Source: TMED78 sp036337035
GTDB lineage: Bacteria > Pseudomonadota > Gammaproteobacteria > Steroidobacterales > Rariloculaceae
Assembly: GCA_036337035.1 (NCBI GenBank)
Contig: JAYZFC010000002.1
Coordinates: 248,001 to 312,000, forward strand
Length of the DNA: 64,000 bases
Direction of reading: 5' to 3'
In this document: piece after piece, positions 45,210-54,577 of the stretch
Layout: every line of letters begins with the position of its first letter
Position numbering within the stretch: the first letter of the stretch is position 1
Translations under genes and position numbers: made by a program
The notes under the pieces: model-generated
Told to the model about the DNA's origin: nothing
Databases searched by the model: none
Seen by the model: only the letters and a program-made list of their open reading frames with translations

Positions 45210-46544
45210 ATGAAACAATCTTTATATCTAAGACAATCTCAAAAACTCACGATGACGCCTCAATTGAAGCAGGCAATTAAATTGCTTGAGCTACCAATAA
45301 TAGAACTTGATACCAATATTAGAGAACAGCTAGAAAACAATATAATGCTTGAAAAAATACATGAGGAATTTGAGCAGGAAAACAGTAGTCCGCCAAAGTT
45401 ACAATCAGAATGGGAAAATTTTTCTAAAAATAATGATAAAGATAACATTGATTTATTTTCATCTAATAATATGAGCTTAAGAGATCATTTGCTTTGGCAG
45501 ATAGAAATAGAAAAAATAACTGAAAAAGAAGTTTTTATAGGACAAGCTATAATTAATTCACTTGACGATAATGGCTACTTAAATGAAGATCTTTCAACAA
45601 TAAAAAAAATATTGTCCTCTAATATGGTCATCAAAAATAATGAAATAGAAAATGTATTAGAAATTATTCAAAATTTAGATCCAGTTGGAGTAGCAGCAAG
45701 ATCAATAAATGAATGTATATTTATTCAGCTTAATAGGATAGATAAAAATACGCCAAATATAGATTTAGCAATAGAAATAACAAATAATTACTTCGAACTA
45801 TTTGCTAATAGAGATATCAAAAAAATAAAAAATAAAATTAATGTAGAAGAAAATGATCTAGAGGAAGCCATTTTTCTTATAAAATCATGTCACCCTTATC
45901 CAGGGTTATCAATTAATAGCCAAATAACACAATATGCTGTACCTGATATATTTGTAAAAAAGCATAATAATAATTGGATAGTTGAACTAAATAATTCGCT
46001 AGTACCAAAAATTAAAATAAATAGTCTTTATGCTGAATCTATTAATAGTATTCAAGAACACAAAGCCTTAAGAATGCAATTACAGGAAGCACAGTGGTTA
46101 ATCAAAAGCCTTAACATAAGAAATCAAACTTTGCTCAAAGTTGCTATGAATATCGTTCAGAGGCAAACATCATTCCTAGAAAGTGGAGAGGAATACATGA
46201 ATCCAATGATTATGAAACAAGTTGCTTTAGATGTTGATGTTCATGAATCTACAATATCGAGGATTGCTTCTAATAAATATATGTATACTCCGAGAGGTGT
46301 TTTTCAGTTTAAATATTTTTTTTCTAGTAATTTAGAAAGCAAGGAAGGTGGTACCTCATCTATTGCAATCAAAGCTAAAATAAAAAAAATGATTGATAAC
46401 GAAAATATTAATTCTCCACTTAGTGATGCAATTATTTCTGATAGATTAAAACTTGAAGGGATAAAGGTGGCAAGAAGAACAGTTGCAAAATATCGTGAAG
46501 AAATGCAGATAGGACCTTCAAGCAAAAGGAAAAATAACAAATAA
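45210..46544 (+). CDS. rpoN: RNA polymerase sigma-54 factor
   Basis: Alternative sigma factor for -24/-12 promoters that need enhancer-binding ATPases. 444 residues (E. coli 477). Region I begins LYLRQSQKLTMTPQLKQAIKLLEL; the core-binding domain follows; a helix-turn-helix precedes the exact RpoN box ARRTVAKYRE near the C-terminus. Downstream hpf and ptsN are missing: gap follows on the opposite strand after 64 bases. No obvious -24/-12 promoter was found in the gaps of this window. Confidence 0.97.
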   Translation: MKQSLYLRQSQKLTMTPQLKQAIKLLELPIIELDTNIREQLENNIMLEKIHEEFEQENSSPPKLQSEWENFSKNNDKDNIDLFSSNNMSLRDHLLWQIEIEKITEKEVFIGQAIINSLDDNGYLNEDLSTIKKILSSNMVIKNNEIENVLEIIQNLDPVGVAARSINECIFIQLNRIDKNTPNIDLAIEITNNYFELFANRDIKKIKNKINVEENDLEEAIFLIKSCHPYPGLSINSQITQYAVPDIFVKKHNNNWIVELNNSLVPKIKINSLYAESINSIQEHKALRMQLQEAQWLIKSLNIRNQTLLKVAMNIVQRQTSFLESGEEYMNPMIMKQVALDVDVHESTISRIASNKYMYTPRGVFQFKYFFSSNLESKEGGTSSIAIKAKIKKMIDNENINSPLSDAIISDRLKLEGIKVARRTVAKYREEMQIGPSSKRKNNK

Positions 46545-46608
46545 TTTATAATCAATATATTGAATTTATGATTTAAAATTAAAATCAAATCTTCAGAAAT
46601 TATATTGA

Positions 46609-47622
46609 CTATAAATTACACATAGCTAGAGTCGTATCTAACATACGATTAGAAAAACCCCATTCATTGTCATACCAAGAACAAACTTTAATCAATCTTT
46701 TATCAATTGAAATCCTAGTTAATCCAGAATCATACACGGAGGATGCAGGATTATGATTAAAATCAGAAGAAACTAGAGGCTCATCAGAATATTCTAAAAC
46801 CCCCTTTAATTCGCTTTCACTAGCTGACTTCAACAAACCGTTAATCTCCTCAATACTCGTCTCTCTAGTAGATGAAAAAGTTAGATCTACGATTGAAACA
46901 TTAATAGTAGGAACACGAAGAGAAAATCCATCTAACCTTCCATCTAAATCAGGTAGCACCAAGCCTACAGCTGCAGCTGCTCCTGTTTTTGTAGGGATCA
47001 TAGACTGAGTAGCAGATCTAGCTCGTCTTAGATCAGAATGATAAACATCTGTAAGAACTTGGTCATTAGTATAGGAATGAATTGTATTCATAATACCACT
47101 CTCAATACCAATACTTTCATGTAAAACTTTAGCTAATGGCGCTAGACAATTTGTTGTACAAGAGGCATTTGAAACTACTTCATCAGATGGCTTAAGGATA
47201 TTATGGTTAACGCCATAAACAATAGTTGCGTCTATATCATTTCCAGCTGGTGCTGAAATCAATACTTTCTTAGCGCCTGCCCTAAGATGTGCAGATGACT
47301 TTTCCTTAGAAGCAAAAAAACCTGTGCTTTCTAAAACTATATCAATCTTCAAATCAGCCCAAGGTAAATTTTCTGGATTTCTTTCTGCAAATACCTTAAT
47401 TTTATCTCCATCAATAAATAAATGATTTTTCTCTACATTTACCTCAAATGGAAAAGGGCCATGGGCAGTATCATATTTAGTTAAATGGGCATTTGCTTCT
47501 GCATTACCTAAATCATTAATTGCAACTATTTGAATCTCGTCTCTTTTATCTCCTTCATACAAAGCCCTTAAAATATTTCTCCCTATCCTTCCATATCCAT
47601 TAATTGCAACTCTTAAAGACAT
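46609..47622 (-). CDS. gap: Type I glyceraldehyde-3-phosphate dehydrogenase
   Basis: NAD-dependent glycolytic and gluconeogenic enzyme. 337 residues; Rossmann INGYGRIGRNILRAL, catalytic Cys155 in NASCTTNCLAPL, and IPTKTGAAAAVGLVLPDLDGRLDG. The N-terminal third resembles Epd (erythrose-4-phosphate dehydrogenase), but SAPAGNDIDATIVYGVN and the KTGAAAA loop are GAPDH traits, so I call gap. It follows tkt by 32 bases, a frequent pairing; pgk and fba are not present here. Confidence 0.94.
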   Translation of the reverse strand: MSLRVAINGYGRIGRNILRALYEGDKRDEIQIVAINDLGNAEANAHLTKYDTAHGPFPFEVNVEKNHLFIDGDKIKVFAERNPENLPWADLKIDIVLESTGFFASKEKSSAHLRAGAKKVLISAPAGNDIDATIVYGVNHNILKPSDEVVSNASCTTNCLAPLAKVLHESIGIESGIMNTIHSYTNDQVLTDVYHSDLRRARSATQSMIPTKTGAAAAVGLVLPDLDGRLDGFSLRVPTINVSIVDLTFSSTRETSIEEINGLLKSASESELKGVLEYSDEPLVSSDFNHNPASSVYDSGLTRISIDKRLIKVCSWYDNEWGFSNRMLDTTLAMCNL

Positions 47623-47654
47623 CTACAACTCCCCAAATAAAATAAGTTTAAACA

Positions 47655-49661
47655 TTAATCTATCAGATTCCTAGCTTGCTTAGTAATTGATGCAACACTA
47701 AAACCAAAAAGCTCAAATAAATCGTTTGCTGGTGCTGATTTGCCATAACTATCAATACCTATAACATTGCCATTTCCTGAAACATATTTCCACCACGAAT
47801 CCTTACTACCTGCCTCTATAGCTAGTATTTTAGAATTTGGATCTATAACAGATTCTCTATATTCTTTTGTCTGAGAATCAAAAACTTCTAGGCATGGCAT
47901 AGAAACAACCCTTACCTGACGACCCTCATCTATTAAGATCTTTGCAGAATCTAATGCTAACTTAACCTCAGAGCCAGAAGAAATAAAAATAATTTCTGGC
48001 TTATTTGAATTTTCTAGAAGTATATATCCACCTTTCTTTATTTCTGATATCTGCTTTTTATCCCTTTGAATAAAATTTAAAGATTGCCTTGTTAAAGCTA
48101 AGCTTGAGGGGGCATCTGAACTCTCTATAGCTGATTTCCATGCTACGGCAGTTTCGATAGTATCACACGGTCTCCATACTGACATATTAGGCATAGCGCG
48201 AAGGCTTGCTAAATGTTCTATTGGTTGGTGGGTAGGGCCATCTTCTCCCAGACCAATAGAATCATGAGTGAATACTAATATATTTTGAAGGCCTATAAGA
48301 GAAGCCATGCGTAAAGCGTTTCTTGCATAATCTGAAAAAACTAGGAATGTTCCTCCATATGGGATAAAGCCACCGTGTAATCTTAGGCCATTAAGAATAG
48401 AAACCATCGCAAATTCCCTAACTCCAAAATTTAAATAATTCCCTCCACCTTTAATTGGATCAAAAAAATCTGAGCATACATGGAAGGTATTATTTGAACC
48501 TGTAAGATCAGCAGATCCTCCAAAAAGCTCGCCTAACATTGGAGCAAACCCATCTAATGCTCTTTGTGAGGCTTTCCTAGTAGCCATATCCTGACCTTCT
48601 GAATTTATATTATTAATAACTTTTTCTGCTTCACATTCCCATTCTATCGGGAGATTTCCTTCCATCCTTCTTATAAACTCAGAAGCAAGTTTTGGATATT
48701 TTTCTTGATATCTAATGAAAGTCTTATTCCAATCATCTTCTGCTGTTTTTCCAGATTGTTTTGCATTCCAGCTACTCTTAATTGATTCAGGAATTTCGAA
48801 AGGCTTGTAATTCCAATTAAGACTAGATCTAGCTGCCTCTATCTCATCCTCACCAAGAGGGGCTCCATGTGTATCTGCAGTTCCTTGCTTGTTTGGAGAG
48901 CCGTAACCAATAAGTGTTTTACAGCAAATAATACTAGGGCGTTTTTTTTCACTCTTACTCTGCTTAATTGCTTCTGATATTGCTTCAGAATCATGGCCAT
49001 CTATATTGTCCACTACATGCCAACCATATGACCTAAATCTACCTGGAGTATCATCAGTAAACCATGCAGAAACATCTCCATCTATTGATATACCATTGTC
49101 ATCATAAAAAACAATCAACTTACCTAATCCTAGTGTTCCTGCTAGCGAGCACGCTTCATGTGATATCCCCTCCATTAAGCATCCATCCCCAAGAAACACA
49201 TAGGTATAGTGATCAACTATATTTAATTCAGGTTTATTAAAATTTTTTGCTAAGGACTTCTCAGCAATTGCCATACCTACAGCATTAGCTATGCCTTGAC
49301 CAAGTGGTCCAGTAGTGGTCTCAATACCTATATCTTGCTCTCTTTCAGGATGGCCTGCTGTTTTATAGCCTAACTGTCTAAAGTTTTTTATTTCATCTAT
49401 TGATAAATTGTAGCCAGTTAAATATGCAATAGAATATAAAAGCATCGATCCATGGCCATTAGAAAGAACAAAGCGGTCTCGATTAAACCAATTAGGGTTA
49501 GCTGGATTATGACTAAGGTAATCATTCCATAGAACTTCTGCAATATCTGCCATACCCATAGGCATTCCAGGATGACCAGAATTTGCTTTCTGAACAGCAT
49601 CCATCGATAAAAATCTGATGGCATTAGCTAGCTCCTTTCTCGATAAATTTTTCTTAGTCAT
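47655..49661 (-). CDS. tkt: Transketolase
   Basis: Thiamine diphosphate enzyme of the pentose phosphate pathway. 668 residues from the ATG at 49661, which has AGGA about 8 bases upstream; the frame opens at a TTG five codons earlier. ThDP-binding GDGCLMEGISHEACSLAG with the downstream DDNGISIDG, substrate-binding SGHPGMPMGMA, and the GLGEDGPTHQPIEHLASLRA motif are present. Co-oriented with hspQ upstream and gap downstream. Confidence 0.98.
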   Translation of the reverse strand: MTKKNLSRKELANAIRFLSMDAVQKANSGHPGMPMGMADIAEVLWNDYLSHNPANPNWFNRDRFVLSNGHGSMLLYSIAYLTGYNLSIDEIKNFRQLGYKTAGHPEREQDIGIETTTGPLGQGIANAVGMAIAEKSLAKNFNKPELNIVDHYTYVFLGDGCLMEGISHEACSLAGTLGLGKLIVFYDDNGISIDGDVSAWFTDDTPGRFRSYGWHVVDNIDGHDSEAISEAIKQSKSEKKRPSIICCKTLIGYGSPNKQGTADTHGAPLGEDEIEAARSSLNWNYKPFEIPESIKSSWNAKQSGKTAEDDWNKTFIRYQEKYPKLASEFIRRMEGNLPIEWECEAEKVINNINSEGQDMATRKASQRALDGFAPMLGELFGGSADLTGSNNTFHVCSDFFDPIKGGGNYLNFGVREFAMVSILNGLRLHGGFIPYGGTFLVFSDYARNALRMASLIGLQNILVFTHDSIGLGEDGPTHQPIEHLASLRAMPNMSVWRPCDTIETAVAWKSAIESSDAPSSLALTRQSLNFIQRDKKQISEIKKGGYILLENSNKPEIIFISSGSEVKLALDSAKILIDEGRQVRVVSMPCLEVFDSQTKEYRESVIDPNSKILAIEAGSKDSWWKYVSGNGNVIGIDSYGKSAPANDLFELFGFSVASITKQARNLID

Positions 49662-49680
49662 ATTAAAATCCTGCAATAGT

Positions 49681-49998
49681 TTAATTTTTCTTGCTTAAAG
49701 AGTTATAAGAAATACCATTAAAGTCTTCAAAATATTCATTTATAAGAGGGTGGGCTATAGGAGTGGGGTCTAATACAGCCTTTAAATTTCTTTCTGCAAC
49801 ATAAGTTGAATGCTCAACTCCATCCACCAAAATATGATACCAAGGCTGATCCTTTGGAGGAGAACTTTTAGCAACTTTTTTGTACCATTCATCAGTTAGC
49901 ATAAACTCTGCATCTACATCATATATTGCCCCCTTATAGCCAAATAAGCTATGAGTTACAACTTGGCCAATATGAAACTGACATCCCTTCTGGTGCAT
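49681..49998 (-). CDS. hspQ: HspQ / YccV-like heat-shock protein
   Basis: 105 residues from the ATG at 49998, the same length as E. coli HspQ. The YccV-like domain is clear: FHIGQVVTHSLFGYKGAIYDVD, PWYHILVDGVEHSTYVAERNL. E. coli HspQ binds hemimethylated DNA in vitro and acts as a Lon specificity factor. A longer frame reaching into mpl would add 23 residues and was rejected. No heat-shock promoter is seen upstream; it lies 13 bases after mpl and 19 before tkt. Confidence 0.92.
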   Translation of the reverse strand: MHQKGCQFHIGQVVTHSLFGYKGAIYDVDAEFMLTDEWYKKVAKSSPPKDQPWYHILVDGVEHSTYVAERNLKAVLDPTPIAHPLINEYFEDFNGISYNSLSKKN

Positions 49999-50011
49999 AA
50001 ATATTCCTTGT

Positions 50012-51379
50012 TTATTTACTTTGTAATGACTGCTTAACCAGACGAGGAATACCACTAAAGTTCCCATTAGACATGAAAAGAACTTGATCGCCTGATACTA
50101 ACTCATTTAATATTTTTTCTAACAAAGAATCAACATTTGATTCAATAATTATTTTAGCATCGATTTTTTTTAGAATAGAAATTGGATCCCAGTCTATATT
50201 TTTTGGAACTAATAAAAAAATAATTTCTGCATCGCTCATAGATTTAGCTAAAAATTCTCTATGAATACCCATTCTCATTGAATTAGACCTTAGTTCTAGC
50301 GCAGCAACTAATCTATTTTCTGGTTTCTGTTGCTTAACTGATAATAAGCTAGCTTTTATGGCTGTAGGATGGTGTGCAAAATCATCAAAAATTGTAATCC
50401 CATTAACAGAGCCAAGCTTTTCAAGTCTCCTTCTAACACCCTTAAATTTATTAAGTGCCTCTATGCTATCATTGAAAGGCACGCCTATATGATTAGCAGC
50501 TGCTATAGCAGCTAGAGCATTTTCAATATTATGATCTCCAAATAATGACCAATTTACACTGCCAATACTTTCTCCTTTATAAGATAAAGAAAATTTTGAC
50601 TTAGCCCCAATTAAATCATAAGAACCAAACCAATCAGAATCACTATCTTTGCAACTATAGGATTCGCTTCTAGTCCATTTTCCTAAATCAAAAACTTTAT
50701 TAATATTTTCATTTTTTGCTTTTGATATTATTAGACCATTACTTGGAATTGTTCTTATCAGCTGATGAAACTGCCATATTATTTGATCTATATTGCTAAA
50801 AATATCAGCATGATCAAATTCTATATTAGTTATAGTCAAAGTTCTTGGTCGATAATGTATAAACTTTGCTCTTTTATCAAAAAAAGCTGTATCATATTCA
50901 TCAGCTTCAACTACAAAAAAATTTGACTCTCCTAGCCTTGCTGAAATCTTAAAGTTAGAGCACACTCCTCCTATTAAAAATCCTGGAGATAAACCAACAT
51001 AATCTAAAATCCATGCTAGCATGCTAGATGTTGTAGTTTTACCGTGAGTTCCAGAAACAGCTAATACCCATTTATCTCTTAAGATGTTATTAGCAAGCCA
51101 CTCAGGACCAGAATAGTAAGGAATGCTTTGATCTAGCATTTCCTCTATAGCCGCATTGCCTCTACTTAAAACATTACCAACAATAATACAATCAGGAGGT
51201 TGCTTTAACTGATTCTTATCAAAACCCTGATAAATATCTATACCGAGCTTTCTAAGCTGTGTACTCATTGGAGGATAAACATTCTCATCGGAACCAGAAA
51301 CCTTATATCCAGATTCTTTAGCAAGGGCAGCAATGCCCGCCATAAATGTTCCACAAATTCCTAATATATGTATATGCAT
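50012..51379 (-). CDS. mpl: Murein tripeptide ligase Mpl
   Basis: Recycling enzyme that joins the L-Ala-D-Glu-mDAP tripeptide to UDP-MurNAc. 455 residues. N-terminal HILGICGTFMAGIAALAKE, with the Cys-Gly-Thr-Phe-Met signature separating Mpl from MurC, SGTHGKTTTSSMLAW at the ATP site, and FDDFAHHPTAIKASL. ATG start. Shows that the organism recycles murein. Confidence 0.96.
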   Translation of the reverse strand: MHIHILGICGTFMAGIAALAKESGYKVSGSDENVYPPMSTQLRKLGIDIYQGFDKNQLKQPPDCIIVGNVLSRGNAAIEEMLDQSIPYYSGPEWLANNILRDKWVLAVSGTHGKTTTSSMLAWILDYVGLSPGFLIGGVCSNFKISARLGESNFFVVEADEYDTAFFDKRAKFIHYRPRTLTITNIEFDHADIFSNIDQIIWQFHQLIRTIPSNGLIISKAKNENINKVFDLGKWTRSESYSCKDSDSDWFGSYDLIGAKSKFSLSYKGESIGSVNWSLFGDHNIENALAAIAAANHIGVPFNDSIEALNKFKGVRRRLEKLGSVNGITIFDDFAHHPTAIKASLLSVKQQKPENRLVAALELRSNSMRMGIHREFLAKSMSDAEIIFLLVPKNIDWDPISILKKIDAKIIIESNVDSLLEKILNELVSGDQVLFMSNGNFSGIPRLVKQSLQSK

Positions 51380-51449
51380 AAATATAGAGATAGAAATAGA
51401 AAAAATAGTATAGTGATAATACTATTTAGTTATCAATGAGACTACTTAT

Positions 51450-52547
51450 ATGGACAAATTCGAATACATATCTGAAGAAGAAAGCCTAAAGGCTCTGATT
51501 TCGAATATAAATAAAAAAGAAACTATCGCTATAGATACCGAGTTTGTTAGGGATAAAACCTATTATCCAGAACTTTGCCTTATCCAATTTGCTACAAAAG
51601 ATAAGCTAGGATGCGTAGATTGTATAGCCATTAATGATCTTAATCCATTTATAGACTGTTTATTTAGTAATAATAGAACTATTATAATGCATTCAGCTAG
51701 GCAAGATTTAGATGCTCTTTATCTGTTTTCTAAAGAAAGATCCTATAGCTTAATTGATACACAAATTAGCGCATCTTTAGTTGGCGAAAAACCCCAAATC
51801 GGTCTAAAAGAACTACTTTATATAGTTCTAGGAGAAGAGATAGATAAGGGCTTTACAAGAATAGATTGGAAGAAAAGGCCCCTATCTGAACCAGAAATTA
51901 ATTACGCGATAGAAGATGTTAAATTTCTAATTCCTATGTGGGAAAGAATTAATGAAAGGCTAGTGAAATTAGATCGAACTTCTTGGCATGAAGAAGATTG
52001 TGAAAGATTAAAAAAAATAGAGCCTGTGCAAAATGAATTAGCCCTTTTTTTAAAGCTAAAAGGATTAAATTCATTAAGTGATAAAAAAAAGGATATAGCA
52101 TTCAAAATTATTAAATGGAGAGAAAATAAAGCTAGATCAATGAATCTGCCTAGACAATGGATCATTGAAGATAAAATAATAGTATTAATTGCTAAAAAAG
52201 AAGCTAAAAAAATAGATGAGCTTAAATCTATAGAAAAAATATCTAGTAACGTAGTGAAAAAATACGGGGAAGAAATAATTTCAGCTATCAATAATTACTC
52301 AATCCCCTTGATTGATTACTCTGAGCTATTTTCAATATCAGAAAAAAAAGATTTTGGTCTTATAGAAAGATTAACTAAATCAAGAGCTGAAGAACTTAAA
52401 ATAGATGACTCAGTATTTATGACAGAAAAAGAGATTGCTAATTTATCGAAAGGTCTATACTCAGAAAGGCTTAAAGAAGGCTGGAGGTCTAAGGAAATAA
52501 AGACAATACTTCAATTTATTTCCAAACTAGACAATAAATCAGCATAA
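51450..52547 (+). CDS. rnd: Ribonuclease D
   Basis: 3'-5' exoribonuclease that trims tRNA and small RNA 3' ends. 365 residues. DEDDy exonuclease domain with Asp29 and Glu31 (IAIDTEFVR), Asp86 (HSARQDLDAL), Tyr152 and Asp156 (NYAIEDVKFL), then HRDC-type helices (ERLKKIEPVQNELALFLKLKG onwards). ATG start, divergent from mpl. The last 37 bases lie antisense to the end of adk. Confidence 0.95.
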   Translation: MDKFEYISEEESLKALISNINKKETIAIDTEFVRDKTYYPELCLIQFATKDKLGCVDCIAINDLNPFIDCLFSNNRTIIMHSARQDLDALYLFSKERSYSLIDTQISASLVGEKPQIGLKELLYIVLGEEIDKGFTRIDWKKRPLSEPEINYAIEDVKFLIPMWERINERLVKLDRTSWHEEDCERLKKIEPVQNELALFLKLKGLNSLSDKKKDIAFKIIKWRENKARSMNLPRQWIIEDKIIVLIAKKEAKKIDELKSIEKISSNVVKKYGEEIISAINNYSIPLIDYSELFSISEKKDFGLIERLTKSRAEELKIDDSVFMTEKEIANLSKGLYSERLKEGWRSKEIKTILQFISKLDNKSA

Positions 52548-53158
52548 ACATCATCAACTTCTTTATCCGCTAAGATAATATTTAAACTCTTTCTTTCTTC
52601 ATAAAATTTGATTAGAGGCGCAGTCTCTTGATTATAAACTTGGAGCCTTTTTCTAATAGTTTTCTCATTATCATCGCTTCTCTGTATTAATTTTCCACGG
52701 TTATTAATACATTCATCAATCTCATGCTTAGGTGAAAAATAAATATTTAATAATTTTCCTGTTAATGAGCATGTTCTTCTTCCTGTTAATCTCTTCATCA
52801 AAATATCATGATCAACTTTTAGATAAATTACTTTATTTATTATCTTGTCTAAATTTGTTAATAACAACTCAAGATCTAAAGCTTGATCAACATTTCTAGG
52901 AAATCCATCTAATATAAAACCAGTAGACATATCATCTTTGCTTATCCTTTCCTCTATAATCTGAAGTACCAGCTGATTAGAAACCAAATGTCCCTGCTCC
53001 ATTATATACTTAGCTTCTAAACCTAGTTCTGACTTACTAGAAACAGCATCTCTTAGTAAATCACCTGTAGAGATCTGTGGCCAACCAAAATCTGATTCTA
53101 ATCGTTTAGCTTGAGTTCCCTTGCCTGCCCCGGGCGCACCAAGTAATATTATTTTCAT
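52511..53158 (-). CDS. adk: Adenylate kinase
   Basis: Interconverts ATP, ADP and AMP. 215 residues with P-loop GAPGAGKGTQAKRL, the NMP-binding region STGDLLRDAV, GFPRNVDQA, and a long LID starting GRRTCSLTGKL. ATG start, divergent from pfp. Convergent with rnd with a 37-base overlap of coding sequence, the largest in the window. Confidence 0.98.
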   Translation of the reverse strand: MKIILLGAPGAGKGTQAKRLESDFGWPQISTGDLLRDAVSSKSELGLEAKYIMEQGHLVSNQLVLQIIEERISKDDMSTGFILDGFPRNVDQALDLELLLTNLDKIINKVIYLKVDHDILMKRLTGRRTCSLTGKLLNIYFSPKHEIDECINNRGKLIQRSDDNEKTIRKRLQVYNQETAPLIKFYEERKSLNIILADKEVDDVYADLLSSLEIN

Positions 53159-53237
53159 ATTAACCTCTATACTTTTTATAAGATAAATAAAAGCGTAAAC
53201 TATACTAACAATCTAATAATCGTCTGTAAAAAAATTC

Positions 53238-53259
53238 ATTGAGTATCTCTCAATTTTTT
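53238..53259 (+). terminator. Terminator-like hairpin in the pfp leader
   Basis: ATTGAG (53238-53243), loop TATCT, CTCAAT (53249-53254), then five T. It ends about 17 bases before the pfp ATG, just upstream of the ribosome site. The stem has only two G-C pairs and would be weak. It may be an attenuator for pfp-hppA or chance in AT-rich sequence. Confidence 0.3.
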
Positions 53260-53275
53260 CTCCAGGGAGGATGGA

Positions 53276-54538
53276 ATGAAAAAAAATGCATTTTACGCTC
53301 AATCAGGTGGAGTAACTTCAGTTATTAATACAAGCGGCTGCGGTGTAATTGAAACTGCAAGAAAAAACAAAAATAAAATAGATAAAGTATACGCAGGCTG
53401 TAATGGAATCTTGGGAGCTCTTACTGAAGATATGATTGATACAAGCAAAGAATCAGCTAAAGCCATATCACAACTTCGCTATACTCCAGGAGGAGTATTT
53501 GGTTCAGCCAGATTTAAACTTCAAGACTTAAAGAAAAATAATGCTGAATACGAAAGGTTAATTAAAGTATTTAAAAAACATAATATTGGATATTTTTTCT
53601 ACAATGGGGGGGGAGACTCGATGGATACCGCTCATAAAGTATCACTAATAAGTAGAAAGATGAATTTTCCTATAACTTGTATAGGTATTCCAAAAACAGT
53701 CGACAATGACTTACCATATACTGATACATGCCCAGGTTTCGGCTCAGCAGCAAAGTATATAGCTGTTTCTACAAAAGAAGCAGGCTTGGATGTTGCTTCT
53801 ATGGCAAAAACTTCAACTAAAGTCTTTATTCTTGAAGTTATGGGGCGTCACGCTGGGTGGCTAGCTGCAGCAGGAGGACTCGCTAAAGAAGAAAAAAAAG
53901 ATGCTCCTCAAATCATACTTTTCCCTGAAATAGCTTTTAACCAAAAAAAGTTTCTGAAAGAAGTTAATAAATCAGTAAAAAATATTGGTTTTTGTGTAAT
54001 AGTGGTATCAGAAGGCATTAAAGATAGTAAGGGTAAATTTCTTGCCGAGATGGGAACAACTGATGCTTTTGGTCATTCTCAACTTGGAGGTGCTGCAATT
54101 AATGTGGCTGATATAGTTAAATCTAAACTTGGTTATAAATATCATTATGCTATAGCAGACTATCTTCAAAGATCAGCTAGACATATATCCTCAAAAACTG
54201 ATGTAGAGCAAGCTTATGCAGTTGGGAAAAAAGCTGTAGAGCTAGCCCTCCAAGGAAAAAATTCTGTAATGCCAACTATTGTTAGAGAAAACGATAATCC
54301 ATATAAATGGACTACGAGTTATGTAGATTTAAGAAAGGTAGCTAACAAAGAGCGAATGATGCCAAGGAAATTTATCTCCCGTGATGGTTTCCAAATAACA
54401 TCATCTTGTAGAAAATATTTAGCTCCACTAATCTCTGGTGAAGACTATCCTCCATATAAAAATGGTCTACCTATTTCAGCAAAATTAAAAAATATACGAG
54501 TTCGAAGAATGCTTAAAGAAAAGTTTATGATAAAATAA
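53276..54538 (+). CDS. pfp: Pyrophosphate-dependent 6-phosphofructokinase
   Basis: Reversibly phosphorylates fructose 6-phosphate with PPi in place of ATP. 420 residues. The two residues that separate PPi from ATP enzymes are of PPi type: Asp114 in GGGDSMDTAHK (Gly104 in E. coli PfkA) and Lys140 in GIPKTVDNDL (Gly124). A strong GGGAGGATGGA ribosome site precedes the ATG. Gly111-113 are encoded by a run of eight G. hppA follows 39 bases downstream on the same strand, suggesting a PPi-based operon. Also usable for gluconeogenesis or the sedoheptulose phosphate route. Confidence 0.92.
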   Translation: MKKNAFYAQSGGVTSVINTSGCGVIETARKNKNKIDKVYAGCNGILGALTEDMIDTSKESAKAISQLRYTPGGVFGSARFKLQDLKKNNAEYERLIKVFKKHNIGYFFYNGGGDSMDTAHKVSLISRKMNFPITCIGIPKTVDNDLPYTDTCPGFGSAAKYIAVSTKEAGLDVASMAKTSTKVFILEVMGRHAGWLAAAGGLAKEEKKDAPQIILFPEIAFNQKKFLKEVNKSVKNIGFCVIVVSEGIKDSKGKFLAEMGTTDAFGHSQLGGAAINVADIVKSKLGYKYHYAIADYLQRSARHISSKTDVEQAYAVGKKAVELALQGKNSVMPTIVRENDNPYKWTTSYVDLRKVANKERMMPRKFISRDGFQITSSCRKYLAPLISGEDYPPYKNGLPISAKLKNIRVRRMLKEKFMIK

Positions 54539-54577
54539 AGATAAATAATTACTATCCTAATTTTAAGGGGAAACTTA

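Noticed and set aside
46545..46608. Bidirectional terminator between rpoN and gap
   Set aside because: The spacer is AT-rich with no stem longer than a few A-T pairs; no hairpin can be supported.
46609..47622. Erythrose-4-phosphate dehydrogenase (Epd)
   Set aside because: The N-terminal part and the place after tkt resemble Epd, but SAPAGNDIDATIV and the KTGAAAAVG loop are GAPDH features.
51902..52291. 129-codon frame antisense to rnd
   Set aside because: Hydrophobic Ile/Ser-rich shadow of the lysine-rich rnd coding strand.
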